Assembly (NCBI RefSeq): GCF_009696615.1
Contig: NZ_VULO01000006.1
Coordinates: 1 to 64,000 of the forward strand
Direction: 5' to 3'
DNA: 64,000 nt
Source of the DNA: Scrofimicrobium canadense
Lineage (GTDB): Bacteria; Actinomycetota; Actinomycetes; Actinomycetales; Actinomycetaceae
Shown: one piece after another, positions 46,198-55,100 of the stretch
Position numbering within the stretch: position 1 is the stretch's first letter
How the letters are laid out: each line of letters opens with the position of its first letter
Notes under the pieces: generated by a model
Databases searched by the model: none
The model's input: the letters and a program-made list of their open reading frames with translations, nothing else
What the model was told of the DNA's origin: nothing
Made by a program: the position numbers and the translations under genes

Positions 46198-46393
46198 TCT
46201 GACGCAAACCTAAACCATAGTCGCGGTTGCTATCAGATTGTGCCTGGTGAGCCACTGCACCGGTCTGCACGTTCTTAAGTAAGTAGGTGCCACCTTCAGA
46301 ATCGCCGTCCACGGCTTCGATGTGCAGACCATGCTTTTCGGCGCGGCGAGCTAAGCGGTTCAAGTATTCCTTGTCATTATGACCAGTGCTCAT
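46169..46393 (-). CDS. small conserved protein, unknown
   Basis: 74 residues, charged, no membrane segment or signal peptide. Motif-like parts: GTYLLKNVQTGAVAH and YGLGLRQIEDYLNGLD. A GAGGGAACC stretch lies before the ATG. It overlaps the MoxR start, so it is probably translated as the first gene of that operon. I do not recognise the family. Confidence 0.6.
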   Translation of the reverse strand: MSTGHNDKEYLNRLARRAEKHGLHIEAVDGDSEGGTYLLKNVQTGAVAHQAQSDSNRDYGLGLRQIEDYLNGLD

Positions 46394-46543
46394 TGGTTCC
46401 CTCTCTGTGCATACATTCGACTAGTCCATGCTAGTGCACATACCTGGGTGTTCGCTGATCTGCCCTCCCCTCCTTCCTTTGTCACATCACAGTGTCCTAA
46501 TTCCCGTGGCAGTTTGATATTTGTCACCGGGACAGTGTTTTAT

Positions 46544-47263
46544 TCAGGGGGATTCGACTTCGATGGGAAGAACTGGTGCAGGCTGCATGAGCTCTGGCCC
46601 ATCCCCACGCAGTGGCAGCACAGGCCACTGCCTCAGACCCTTAGAAATAGGTACTGCAGCATCTGCGACAGCATTCACTAGGCTTTGGTCACCCATTGTT
46701 GCAGGGTCCAACCATTCCCACGCCAATGCAGGAGTCATGAATACCGGCATCCGATCATGAAGGCTTTCCATGACGCCAGAAGACTTGCAGGTAAGAATGG
46801 TGGCCGTCAGGTACCAGCCACTATCTTCCGGGGCCGCAGGGTCATGCCACCATGAGTAGAGGCCAGCCATGGGAAGTATTGTGCTAGGGCCCACGATCGC
46901 ATGAGGAATACGCGTACCCCTGGCGCCCGTCCACTCATAGAATCCCGTCACAGGGATAATGCAGCGGGTATGTTTCACTGCCGCTTTGAAGGTTGGCTTT
47001 TCCGCGGCTGTCTCTGCCCGCGCATTGAACGTGGGGTATTTGGTTTTGAGTTGTCGCTCCCATGGAGGTATCAGCGACCAGTAGGCGTACTCAAAGCGTT
47101 TGTTTCCCTCACTATCAGTAAATGCCACAGGGATTTGCTCTGTTGGTTTGATATTCCACGACGGCGCATATCCCTCGGGTAGGTGGCCGATCCACTGAGC
47201 GATATCTTGCCACGCCGCGCCACCCATATTCTCGTCGTAGTCGACAACGACTCTTCCACACAT
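46544..47263 (-). CDS. SOS response-associated peptidase (SRAP/YedK/HMCES family)
   Basis: 239 residues. The start is fixed at 47263, since the family needs MCGR with Cys2 as the residue that crosslinks abasic sites after Met removal. Other conserved regions: ARAETAAEKPTFKAA, RCIIPVTGFYEW (catalytic Glu) and HDRMPVFM (His). It shields abasic sites in single-stranded DNA through a covalent Cys2 thiazolidine link. No LexA box was recognised upstream. Confidence 0.95.
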   Translation of the reverse strand: MCGRVVVDYDENMGGAAWQDIAQWIGHLPEGYAPSWNIKPTEQIPVAFTDSEGNKRFEYAYWSLIPPWERQLKTKYPTFNARAETAAEKPTFKAAVKHTRCIIPVTGFYEWTGARGTRIPHAIVGPSTILPMAGLYSWWHDPAAPEDSGWYLTATILTCKSSGVMESLHDRMPVFMTPALAWEWLDPATMGDQSLVNAVADAAVPISKGLRQWPVLPLRGDGPELMQPAPVLPIEVESP

Positions 47264-47408
47264 AAGTTCAGGATAATTGAATATCGACCAGATTGTATCC
47301 GTAGAAACCCCTGGGAAAAACACTAAATCCCTGAGGCTATCTTCCATGGTATTTGGATTTATAACTCTGTAATGCGCGAGGGGTTGGCGGCCCGCTAAAC
47401 TCTGGCTC

Positions 47409-47810
47409 ATGAGCGTACCTACAGATTGGATCGAGATTCGCCGCGACGACCGCGAACTTGTGGGCTGGGTCGTGCTAGACGGCGAGGATTTCGTGACGAT
47501 TGATCTACTGGGCAGAAAAGGCCTCCTCACTGATTGGTTTCATGCCGAGGAATACCTCAATACACTGGGGATCGGCTATCTCGCGGACCCTTACGCGTTC
47601 CAACGAGATGACGGGACCTGGGTGCGCGTCCGGCTGCTTGAAGTATCAACCGACGGCATTACCATGAAACGCGACGACTTCGGAGACCTATCTGCGGACC
47701 TCGCGACCTATTCAATTCACTTTCCTCCAGGTCCGCGCCTTGTTCCGCTGACGGATTTTACTCAAGATCCAGAATTGATTGAAGGGCTGCAGCCGTTCGC
47801 GCAAAGTTAG
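47409..47810 (+). CDS. conserved hypothetical protein
   Basis: 133 residues, acidic, predicted soluble and beta-rich (WIEIRRDDRELVGWVVLDGE, then VTIDLLGRKGLL). I do not recognise a family. TAAACT 7 nt before the ATG and no ribosome site suggest leaderless expression. It is the last ordinary gene before the remnant-rich region starting at 47.8 kb. Confidence 0.65.
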   Translation: MSVPTDWIEIRRDDRELVGWVVLDGEDFVTIDLLGRKGLLTDWFHAEEYLNTLGIGYLADPYAFQRDDGTWVRVRLLEVSTDGITMKRDDFGDLSADLATYSIHFPPGPRLVPLTDFTQDPELIEGLQPFAQS

Positions 47811-47911
47811 AAACCGCAGCCGAACCCGATATGCGCACCTAACGTACCAGGTGCCATAGGATTTCGCGGCGGATCAATCCTGAGAATGGTCGGATCAACC
47901 ACCAGTACGGT

Positions 47912-48247
47912 CTAAACTTCTTGGCTGCCGAGGCGGTGCTCGCCTCGCACAAGGTCGCTGTTGTGATGAGGCAACCGGTAGCTGTTGACGTAAATGTGAA
48001 GTCCATGCCGATCTTCAATTCCGCCCTCAGCATCTGCCATCTTGAGTTCCTCAAGGGTCGTCGGCTGTCTCAACGGCTGTTCAGAGGTGAAGTTCCATGG
48101 CGTAGCGAGGAAGCCGACGGCAACATACTTGCCTGGTTTCATGGCCAGGGAACAAAAGATACTCTCTGGATTAATCCATTTCTCATCGAGCAACGCTGAG
48201 AGCGACAGCCCTTCCCGGCGGCGCGCCCAAAAGCCGCGTATTGTCAT
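47912..48247 (-). CDS. unrecognised open frame, possibly a decayed gene
   Basis: 111 residues from ATG 48247; the frame stays open upstream for another ~17 codons until TAG near 48299. The composition looks protein-like (ALLDEKWINPESIFCSLAMK, then KPGKYVAVGFLATPWNF) but there is no ribosome site and I know no family. Rest of the 47811-48470 gap: a short inverted repeat, GCACCT-AACGTACC-AGGTGC, near 47835-47854, and nothing else I can support. Confidence 0.3.
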   Translation of the reverse strand: MTIRGFWARRREGLSLSALLDEKWINPESIFCSLAMKPGKYVAVGFLATPWNFTSEQPLRQPTTLEELKMADAEGGIEDRHGLHIYVNSYRLPHHNSDLVRGEHRLGSQEV

Positions 48248-48470
48248 GAGGTAGGAGGTAAGTTTGAGATCGCGCCAACGTATTTCAAGCAGACGTTCGT
48301 TGCGCTATCTGCTGAACCCTGCGAGTGTCTTTGATGCATTTCGCTGAGTGCTGCCCTGGGAAGTGCTTGCGTCAGTGATTCGACTGGACTTATTTGCGCC
48401 GTATCCTTTTCGGAGATGCCGTAAACTCACGAATAATTACGATACGAAGCGTAGCACCAACTCAGGATGT

Positions 48471-48612
48471 GCGATAGAAATTCGGGGGCTCCGGAAGAAA
48501 TACGGCGCCACCCATGCCCTCAAAGACCTGTCACTTCACGTTGATGCTGGAAAAACAGTTCGCTATCTTGGCCCTAACGGCGCGGGTAAGACAACGACGC
48601 TGCGCCTCTGGC
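48471..48612 (+). pseudogene. ABC transporter ATPase, N-terminal remnant
   Basis: About 47 codons: AIEIRGLRKKYGATHALKDL and the Walker A region LGPNGAGKTTTLR are typical of drug/multidrug ABC ATPases. Immediately after the Walker A helix the frame changes identity to an IS3-family transposase. No start codon with a ribosome site is visible. Signature, Walker B and H-loop are absent, so it is non-functional. Confidence 0.8.
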
Positions 48613-49130
48613 AGAGTCACTACGAAGTCGACGCCGGTGTGAAGCGGGGGGTGACCACGGATGCAGCGGCGGAGATCAAGCGGCTGCAGAAGGAGAACGC
48701 CTAGCTGCGCAAGGCGAACGAGATCCGCAAGGTTGCGAGCGTGTTTTTCGCGAAGGAGCGCGACCAGCCCTGGCTAAGATTATCCGGTTCGTCAATGAGC
48801 ACCGGGAGCGTTTCAGGGTCGAGCTCATCCGCAGGGTTCTCCGACCGGCAGTCCAGGGGTTCCTCACCTACCGCGGCTATCGCGCTGCTGTCGGTCGTGC
48901 GCCGTCGGCGACTCGTTCAACAACGCGATGATCGAGGCAGTGAACAACCTCTACAAGACCGAGCTGGTCCGCCAGCAAGGACCCTGGCGGACCGCCGAGC
49001 AAGTCGAAATCGCGACCCTGGAGTGGGTGTGATGGTAGAACAACCAGCGGCTCGACGGCGAAGTCGACACGCACACTTCCGTGGAGGTCGAACAGGAGTA
49101 TTACGCTGACCAAGAATCAGGCCAGCCGGT
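48613..49130 (+). mobile_element. IS3-family insertion sequence relic
   Basis: Two decayed transposase pieces. First: OrfA end (YEVDAGVKRGVTT, AAEIKRLQKENA) interrupted by TAG where the family has Glu, then LRKANEI, VFFAKE and the start of OrfB (IIRFVNEHRERFRVELI, GFLTYRGY). Second, after an internal deletion: the OrfB end SFNNAMIEAVNNLYKTEL, RQQGPWRTAEQVEIATLEWV, then another stop, then WWNNQRLDG. No terminal inverted repeats were recognised. The G+C content is above that of the flanking chromosome. Confidence 0.85.
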
Positions 49131-49179
49131 ACCTGCCGGACAGGGCCCCCGATAGGAACGAAAGTCGGGCCGATTCATT

Positions 49180-49216
49180 GTGTCAATACCTTCACTTTTT
49201 GTTAAGGTATTGACAC
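49180..49216 (+). promoter_or_regulatory. inverted-repeat operator upstream of the AbiEi gene
   Basis: GTGTCAATACCTT and AAGGTATTGACAC, a perfect 13-bp inverted repeat with an 11-base spacer, ends 4 bases before the GTG start of the AbiEi gene. AbiEi antitoxins repress their own operon by binding inverted repeats, so this is the likely operator. The right arm also contains TTGACA. Confidence 0.7.
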
Positions 49217-49220
49217 GACT

Positions 49221-49778
49221 GTGGTGACGAAGTTGGAGCGTCTGCGGGAGGTCGCGCTGGACCAACATGGGTTCATCACGACCGCGCAGTCCCTCGAAGA
49301 AGGCATATCGCACGCTGACCTGTCCATGATGGTCACCCGCGGCCGGATCGAGCGTGCCGCCCACGGAGTATACCGGGTGCCACAGGTTTCCGAGACCGAG
49401 TACGACCAGTACCAGCTCGCGGTGCTCTGGACTGGCGCGCCGGAGGCATGCCTGAGCCACGACACCGCCCTGGAAGCGTGGGGTATCACCGACATCAACC
49501 CCGACCACATCCACGTGACCGTAGCCCGGAACCGACGGCTGCGCCGTGCCGGAGGAGAACGGTATGTCATCCATCACGACGACCTCGACCCGGCTCAGGT
49601 CACGTGGTGGCAGGGCATCCGCATCGTGAACGTTCCCACCGCGATCTCGCAAGGCATCGCCTCGGGGGTGCCGACGTACCTGATCCGCCATGCGCTAGAC
49701 CGCGCCGGTCGAACGAGCGTGCTGCCAGCCGACGAGCGGGAACGGCTGACCGCCGAGTTGGAGGCGCGCGATGGTTGA
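49221..49778 (+). CDS. abiEi: type IV toxin-antitoxin AbiEi family antitoxin
   Basis: 185 residues. The N-terminal winged helix (GFITTAQSLEEGISHADLS, then RGRIERAAHGVYRVP) is the AbiEi DNA-binding domain; the C-terminal domain contains the family pattern WGITDINPDHIHVTV and IVNVPTAI. It starts with GTG 49221 or 49224. It neutralises an AbiEii nucleotidyltransferase toxin without direct binding and represses the operon. The gene is G+C-rich relative to its neighbours and follows an IS relic, consistent with transfer. Its toxin partner is broken. Confidence 0.88.
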   Translation: MVTKLERLREVALDQHGFITTAQSLEEGISHADLSMMVTRGRIERAAHGVYRVPQVSETEYDQYQLAVLWTGAPEACLSHDTALEAWGITDINPDHIHVTVARNRRLRRAGGERYVIHHDDLDPAQVTWWQGIRIVNVPTAISQGIASGVPTYLIRHALDRAGRTSVLPADERERLTAELEARDG

Positions 49779-50079
49779 GCATGACCGGGCGAACCTTGCC
49801 TCGGCGCTGAACGACTTGACACCAAAAGGCAAGACGCCCGCCTCGGCGCGCGTACTCAACGCCTGGATCGCCCAGGCACAGGACCGTCTCGAGTCGGCGG
49901 GTCCGCGCCTGGGCTAGCTCGTCGCCGCGACCGTCGTCTCCGCTGCCCTGCAACGCGCGGTCGACAGGTCCGGGGCTCCGCTGTTCCTCCTGAAAGGAGG
50001 GACGATGCTGCAATACCGGCTTCCGGGGATGTCTCGCACCACCCAGGACATTGACGGACTCGTGCGAGGCGGCAACGAG
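49771..50079 (+). pseudogene. AbiEii/AbiGii nucleotidyltransferase toxin, broken
   Basis: The frame opens at ATG 49771, overlapping the antitoxin end by 8 bases, and reads MVEHDRANLASALN up to PRLG, where a TAG (49917) replaces what is probably a Trp. It continues as LVAATVVSAALQRAVD and the nucleotidyltransferase core LLKGGTMLQYRLP with TTQDIDGLV, then homology stops at about 50079. The C-terminal two-thirds are missing. Both a nonsense change and a truncation make it non-functional. Confidence 0.85.
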
Positions 50080-50107
50080 GCTAAAAATCGACGAAACTGG
50101 GTTTTCT

Positions 50108-50150
50108 GTTCATTACATGCCGGATTATTCCGGCATGTAATGAACTTTTT
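50108..50150 (+). terminator. long perfect hairpin with T-run
   Basis: GTTCATTACATGCCGG (50108-50123) and CCGGCATGTAATGAAC (50130-50145) form a 16-bp perfect stem with a 6-base loop, followed by TTTTT. It fits a strong rho-independent terminator on the plus strand, but the unusually long perfect arms could equally be an operator or transposon end. The rest of 50080-50429 holds the family 1 repeat copy 3 and no gene I can support. Confidence 0.6.
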
Positions 50151-50244
50151 CTGCACTTGACTAGTGCCCTCCGATCGCCGCACCACACGCGAGTTGACCT
50201 CCACGAAGACCCTAGGCAATGTGTCATTTCATACGGACACACAT

Positions 50245-50309
50245 CAATGTGCAGCGGGAGGCTCGATGGGCATGCGCCTCGTGCACATTGAGCTTCCCCT
50301 TGCACATCG
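50245..50309. repeat. palindromic dispersed repeat, family 1, copy 3
   Basis: Diverged copy: CAATGTGCA at the left, GGGAGGCTCGATG in the middle, then GTGCACATTGAGCTTCCCC and TGCACATCG at the right, aligned with 5613-5680 and 6831-6897. It lies behind the second AbiEi locus, as copies 1 and 2 lie around the first AbiEi-like gene. Confidence 0.75.
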
Positions 50310-50429
50310 TGCTTGCTTTTGGGAAATCCAGATAAATCCTTCCCGGTCAGCACCTAGCGCCCATAATCAGCGGCAGCCTTCGAAAAGCATTTCCGCCCAT
50401 CCAACTGAGAAAGCCAGCAGACTCGCTTT

Positions 50430-52079
50430 ATGGACCATCCCCCACACGACATGACGACCGACACGCCTGGATTCATTGACGACGTACGAGAGATCTTTAC
50501 TTCTGGCGATCCGCTGGTTGCGCTTACCACCGCAAGCGCGATCGCCTCATTCACTGAAGCTACTCCTGACCCCTTCAGCAATTCTGACTCTGAGCCATCA
50601 ATCACCGAAGTGGCAGAAATGCTGTTCCAAGAGGATACCCCGCAAACAGATTGGTTACTGGTGGTGTGGGAGCAGATGCTACCGCAGTCCCCACTGACTG
50701 AGCTGCGCCACAAGCAACTTCTGCGACGGCTACAGGAGCCACCTCAGTGGCTACGCCAGATTGACCAGGTAAGGCCTGTTTCGGCCGCGTCTTTTGGGTC
50801 GTATACAGGAGAGTTCGAGTTGGTGTCCATTGAGTTTGCTTGCCCTTGGGGGCCTCTCACTTTGGTGGTTGGTATTGCATATTCGGGGATTGCGTTGATT
50901 GAGGACGGGTATGCTTTCCCCGGTTCAATCAAAGAAATAATTCATCACGCTGGCCTTCAAGACGACCCGGCTGGCGCAATTACTGAAATATCTTTAGCTG
51001 ATGCGAAAGCGATTGTTGATGAGGCTGCAGATTGGCATGGCCGCTATATCGATGCGCCTGAAACCGACACGTGGCCTGCATGCAAGCCACTTCTGCTGTG
51101 GGGTCTGCGCACAATGCCCGATGGCGGCCGCGGGCACGTATATCGCGAATACACTGAAGAAGAAATCGATGCTGAGGTGGATGCATTTATTTCTTCACCT
51201 TACGCAGCAGGCTTGAGCCAAAATGCCCCCGACCAGGCGCACCTAATCTTGAGCCTGGCTACCAACTATGGAACTGGCGATATCCGCCAGTGGAGCGCTC
51301 AGTTGGCCGAGCGGATGTTACTTGACCTAGTACCTCGAAAAGTGATTGCTGGGCAGGACTACTTGCGACCCATACCCAAGGTTCTTGAGGCTATCGTTCG
51401 CTATTATCATGCACAGTTGCAGGTTCCTCCGATTATTACCGAAGATGTGGTCGCGACGATCGCTGGATGCAAGCGCACATACTCGCGCTTGATCAAGCCC
51501 AGCTACTACGACTCAGATTTCTCTTGGTTGACGGATTCTTGGGAGTTGGATATTGGTGAGGCTTCCACGTTGGATTCGCTCACTACCGATCCCCTACCTA
51601 AAGAAAAGGTAAAGACACGTGGCATGTCGATGGCGGTCGCGCACAAGGTTCGCAGTGTTGCTGAGGTCATTGAGGCCGTAGCACCGACATTTTTTGGCGA
51701 CACAGAGATGACAACTTCTGCACTGCGCATCCTCGCAAAGTTGGGCAGTGTTTCACCGGAGTATTTCTTGTCGAAGAGCACAACAGAGGCCAGTTCAAGT
51801 GCTGATGTCACCTGGCAGTCCTCTGTGGCTGGGGCGGTGTGTTGGGTGTGCGGGAAAGCAAATAATTGGTTTAAACAAAGCGATCCTGAGCGTACAGTCA
51901 AAGCTCTTATGTCTGCTTTTGGGTTGAAAAATTCTCCAACTACTCGTGGTACAACAATCGTTGATCGATTGCCTGGGGCGGTGTGGGATGGAAGTTTGGT
52001 CCATATTGGGGATGCGTCTTTGCTCACCTCACGCAAACGCATGGAGGTTCTCACCAAAGCGGCCGACTCTCACGAGTGA
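50430..52079 (+). CDS. large uncharacterised protein
   Basis: 549 residues, acidic N-terminus, no signal peptide or membrane helix. Regions rich in Trp and Pro (ACPWGPLTLVVGIAYSG, DWHGRYIDAPETDTWPACK) and a late CWVCGKANNWF do not match any family I know. Codon use looks native rather than decayed, and the length without frameshifts argues for selection. It converges with the EssC-like gene 36 bases away. ATG 50430 or ATG 50451 may be the start; neither has a clear ribosome site. It could be linked to the type VII module or to the preceding remnant region. Confidence 0.7.
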   Translation: MDHPPHDMTTDTPGFIDDVREIFTSGDPLVALTTASAIASFTEATPDPFSNSDSEPSITEVAEMLFQEDTPQTDWLLVVWEQMLPQSPLTELRHKQLLRRLQEPPQWLRQIDQVRPVSAASFGSYTGEFELVSIEFACPWGPLTLVVGIAYSGIALIEDGYAFPGSIKEIIHHAGLQDDPAGAITEISLADAKAIVDEAADWHGRYIDAPETDTWPACKPLLLWGLRTMPDGGRGHVYREYTEEEIDAEVDAFISSPYAAGLSQNAPDQAHLILSLATNYGTGDIRQWSAQLAERMLLDLVPRKVIAGQDYLRPIPKVLEAIVRYYHAQLQVPPIITEDVVATIAGCKRTYSRLIKPSYYDSDFSWLTDSWELDIGEASTLDSLTTDPLPKEKVKTRGMSMAVAHKVRSVAEVIEAVAPTFFGDTEMTTSALRILAKLGSVSPEYFLSKSTTEASSSADVTWQSSVAGAVCWVCGKANNWFKQSDPERTVKALMSAFGLKNSPTTRGTTIVDRLPGAVWDGSLVHIGDASLLTSRKRMEVLTKAADSHE

Positions 52080-52115
52080 ACGCCTCGTCCACGGCATAAT
52101 GAAGTAGTCCCAGGG

Positions 52116-55100
52116 CTAGAGATCCGGCAAGGCGACGTGAATTCCTTCCACCGCTCCTGAACGGATGAGGACACCGCGGCCCGGCGGCGCATCGGCCCGT
52201 TTGAAGTGCGTAAATGAGACTGTGAAGATTCCGGGAACATCGTTGGCGTCAGGTTGCAGGGCAATGGCCCATCGCACTCCACGAAGTTGGCTCGACAGGT
52301 CCCATACGCTGTTGATGGTGGCATTCTCAGCTTCGATGATTGTCGGTATGTCTTCTCTGCGCAGTAATCGCATGAGCACGGCAAGGTCTCTCTCGTTACC
52401 TGTGCCGTTGAAGCCACCGATGTCTTCAATGACCACTAGAGGCACAGCCCCGTCTTTCGGAAATGGGGGAGCGTCAGGCTTATGTGAGGGTACCTCGGGA
52501 CTGATAGTTTCGGTGGTGCCGATGGTCGGCAACGTTAAGAAATTTGGTTGTTCTGCTGGCACGTCGTCAAGTCGTTCTCTCAGTAAGCTTATGATTTTTT
52601 CCCTGGACGAGGCGGTGTCGGCGATACCGGCCCATGCCATGACTCCACCTAGTGGGCTTTTTGCCGGGGAAATGAGGTATGCCTCGACGTCGCGGCGCTC
52701 CAGATTGGCTTTTTCGGTAAAAGCAGCAAGCATGGAACGGATAGCCGTGGTGCGCCCTGACCCTGCGGGCCCGGATACCAACATGAATCCTTCTTTGGGC
52801 AATGTCACTGGTGTCAGTTCTGCGGTGGTGATAGCAAAAGCTGACTGAGAACCGCAAATATCCAATTCGCGGCGAGCGATTTCGGTCGGGACCGGAGGAA
52901 TCTTCCACGGTGGATCAATGAGGGACTCCCCCGTTGTATGTGCTACAGCTGCAAAGGCCTTCTGTGTGTCCTCGATGCTGCTTGTGTTTCCGGGGCACGC
53001 CCATTGAATTTCTTCGTCGGTTCCAATCCGCACAGCTCTGCCAGGGGGTGCTTCACTAAGAATTGTAGGGGCAACTCCCAGCAGTTGGTAGTCGTTATCG
53101 GAGGGTTGGCGCAGGGTAAAACGCTCTGGAATCGAGGCAGCCAAACTAGTGGGAAGTCCGTTCGTTCTTTCGCATGTGAAAATCGCGTGTACTGCGACGG
53201 TGCGACCGCGGCGAATAATATGAGAGAGATCCTCAAATGGATTAGTGGACTGGCGGGAGAACTCGAACTGCTCTCGAAACGTGGCAATACCATCGATCAA
53301 CAGCAGAATCGGAGAATGCTCGGTCCCTTCAGGCATCTGGATTCTTGAATCAACAGTGTTCTTCAGTCTGGTGAGAAGGCGCCCAACGCGGTCTCTTTCA
53401 ATACTGGGAATAATCGCACCTGTGTTCGGCAATGTTGACAAAATCTGTAGAGCGTTTCCACCTGCATCAATACCATAGATATGTGCGGCGGTATCTGCAA
53501 TGACAAGCGAATAGGCACACGTCAGCAGCGCAGTACTCTTGCCACTCCCTGGACCGCCATATATAACAGCGTTCCCAACCTCACTCAGTAAGAGAGATTC
53601 AGGTGCTTTTCGTTGTAAATGTGGTTGGTCGACCTCGCCAATCAGTAGATTGTCCATGGTAGTTGCCATTTGCAGGCTGGCGAAAGAAATCTCCGAATCC
53701 AACTGTGCCACCCACGGTTTACGAGGCGTATCCAGCTGCGCATTATCAGCTGCCAAAGCAATCGATTTGGTCAAACTCTCAATATCTCGAGGGCCTTTGG
53801 GGCGCGACGATTTCTTTGGTGAACTAGGAGGTATGAAGACCTGCCAGGGGACCTGTCTCCCGAAATCTAGACTGGTGATTTCCACGGCTGATTGAATGGC
53901 ATTTGACCGCCGTCCTCCCAAATATGCTGTCTGGAAGTGCCAAAGACTCCCGGCCCCCACTTTGGCTGCTGCACGTCCTGGAGTCTCGGGCGTAAAGAAC
54001 GCGGCTTCCTTACTCCCAATCACGTCACTGCTGTCATTTTCATCGGCCATACGCAAAGCTACGCGAAGATTCGTGTTGGCACGCAAATTGTCTTTGATTA
54101 CTCCTGAAGGGCGTTGGGTTGCCAGGATCAGGTGCAGACCAAGTGAACGGCCACGCTGTGCCACGTCAATTACCCCGTCAACAAACTCTGGAATTTCCGA
54201 TACTAAAGCCGCAAATTCGTCGACGACAATTACCAATGCGGGAGGCGCCTCGGGGTCTCCCCTAAGTTCTAACGAGAGCAGGTCTTTAGCGTTTTTTTCG
54301 GCCAAAAGCTCTTCGCGGTAACGCAGTTCTGCTCTCAAAGAGGTCAACGCACGACGAACCAGGTGGGTGTTGAGGTCGGTGACTAACCCGACGGTGTGCG
54401 GAAGATTGACACAGTCAGCAAATGCTGCCCCACCCTTGTAGTCGACCAAAAGAAAGGTAACTTGATCAGGGGAATAACTGGCTGCAAGCGATGTAATCCA
54501 GGTCTGTAGGAACTCTGATTTACCCGATCCGGTTGTACCTCCAACCAACGCGTGGGGGCCGTGAGTACGAAGGTCCAGGTATGCGGGTCCGTCGTTGCCT
54601 TGTCCCACAACAGCCCTCATTCCATGGTCGGTTCGATCCTGCCCGGCGGTCCAGTGGGAGTGCAGAGAATCCGTGTCAGCCCAACGGCGCACAATAGCTT
54701 GCGGCGAACCCAATACATCTTCTTGCACCAGTTCATCGATAGTTACCGAAGATGGCAAGTCACTTTCGTCAAGGATTCGCGCCCCAATATCGCTGATGGG
54801 GGCAAGTTCGCGGGCAAAACGTTCCGCATCTGGCAAATCCACGGCGTCAATGCTGGACAGTGGGATGGTAGTGCTTTGGCGAACAAACCCCACCGTCCAT
54901 GAAGAATATTCCACCGTGAGCACGGTGCGGCAAGCTGCCGGGATCTGTTGAGGCACCGGATCAACCCATATGAAATGAACACCGACGTCAGGACCTTCTT
55001 CTGCGGCACTAACAAGACGGGCAATATCAACGTTTCCGGCGTCTAACACAAGCACAACAATTGCGGGAAGCATGTCTTGCGTATAGGTAGGCTTGCTTCC

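Noticed and set aside
47264-47530. Extended N-terminus of the SRAP protein
   Set aside because: The catalytic Cys must be residue 2, which fixes the start at MCGR (47263).
49914-50353. Minus-strand frames behind the AbiE locus as genes
   Set aside because: They cross the toxin remnant, the hairpin and the repeat; no start signal and no family match. A faint regulator-like end (VEVNSRVVRRSEG) was not convincing.
47811-50430. Prophage or integrative element
   Set aside because: No integrase, attachment site repeats, phage structural genes or tRNA were seen; the region is better explained by an IS3 relic and AbiE fragments.
52165-52848. 227-codon open frame on the plus strand
   Set aside because: Antisense to the third ATPase domain of the EssC-like gene, whose motifs are clear on the minus strand.
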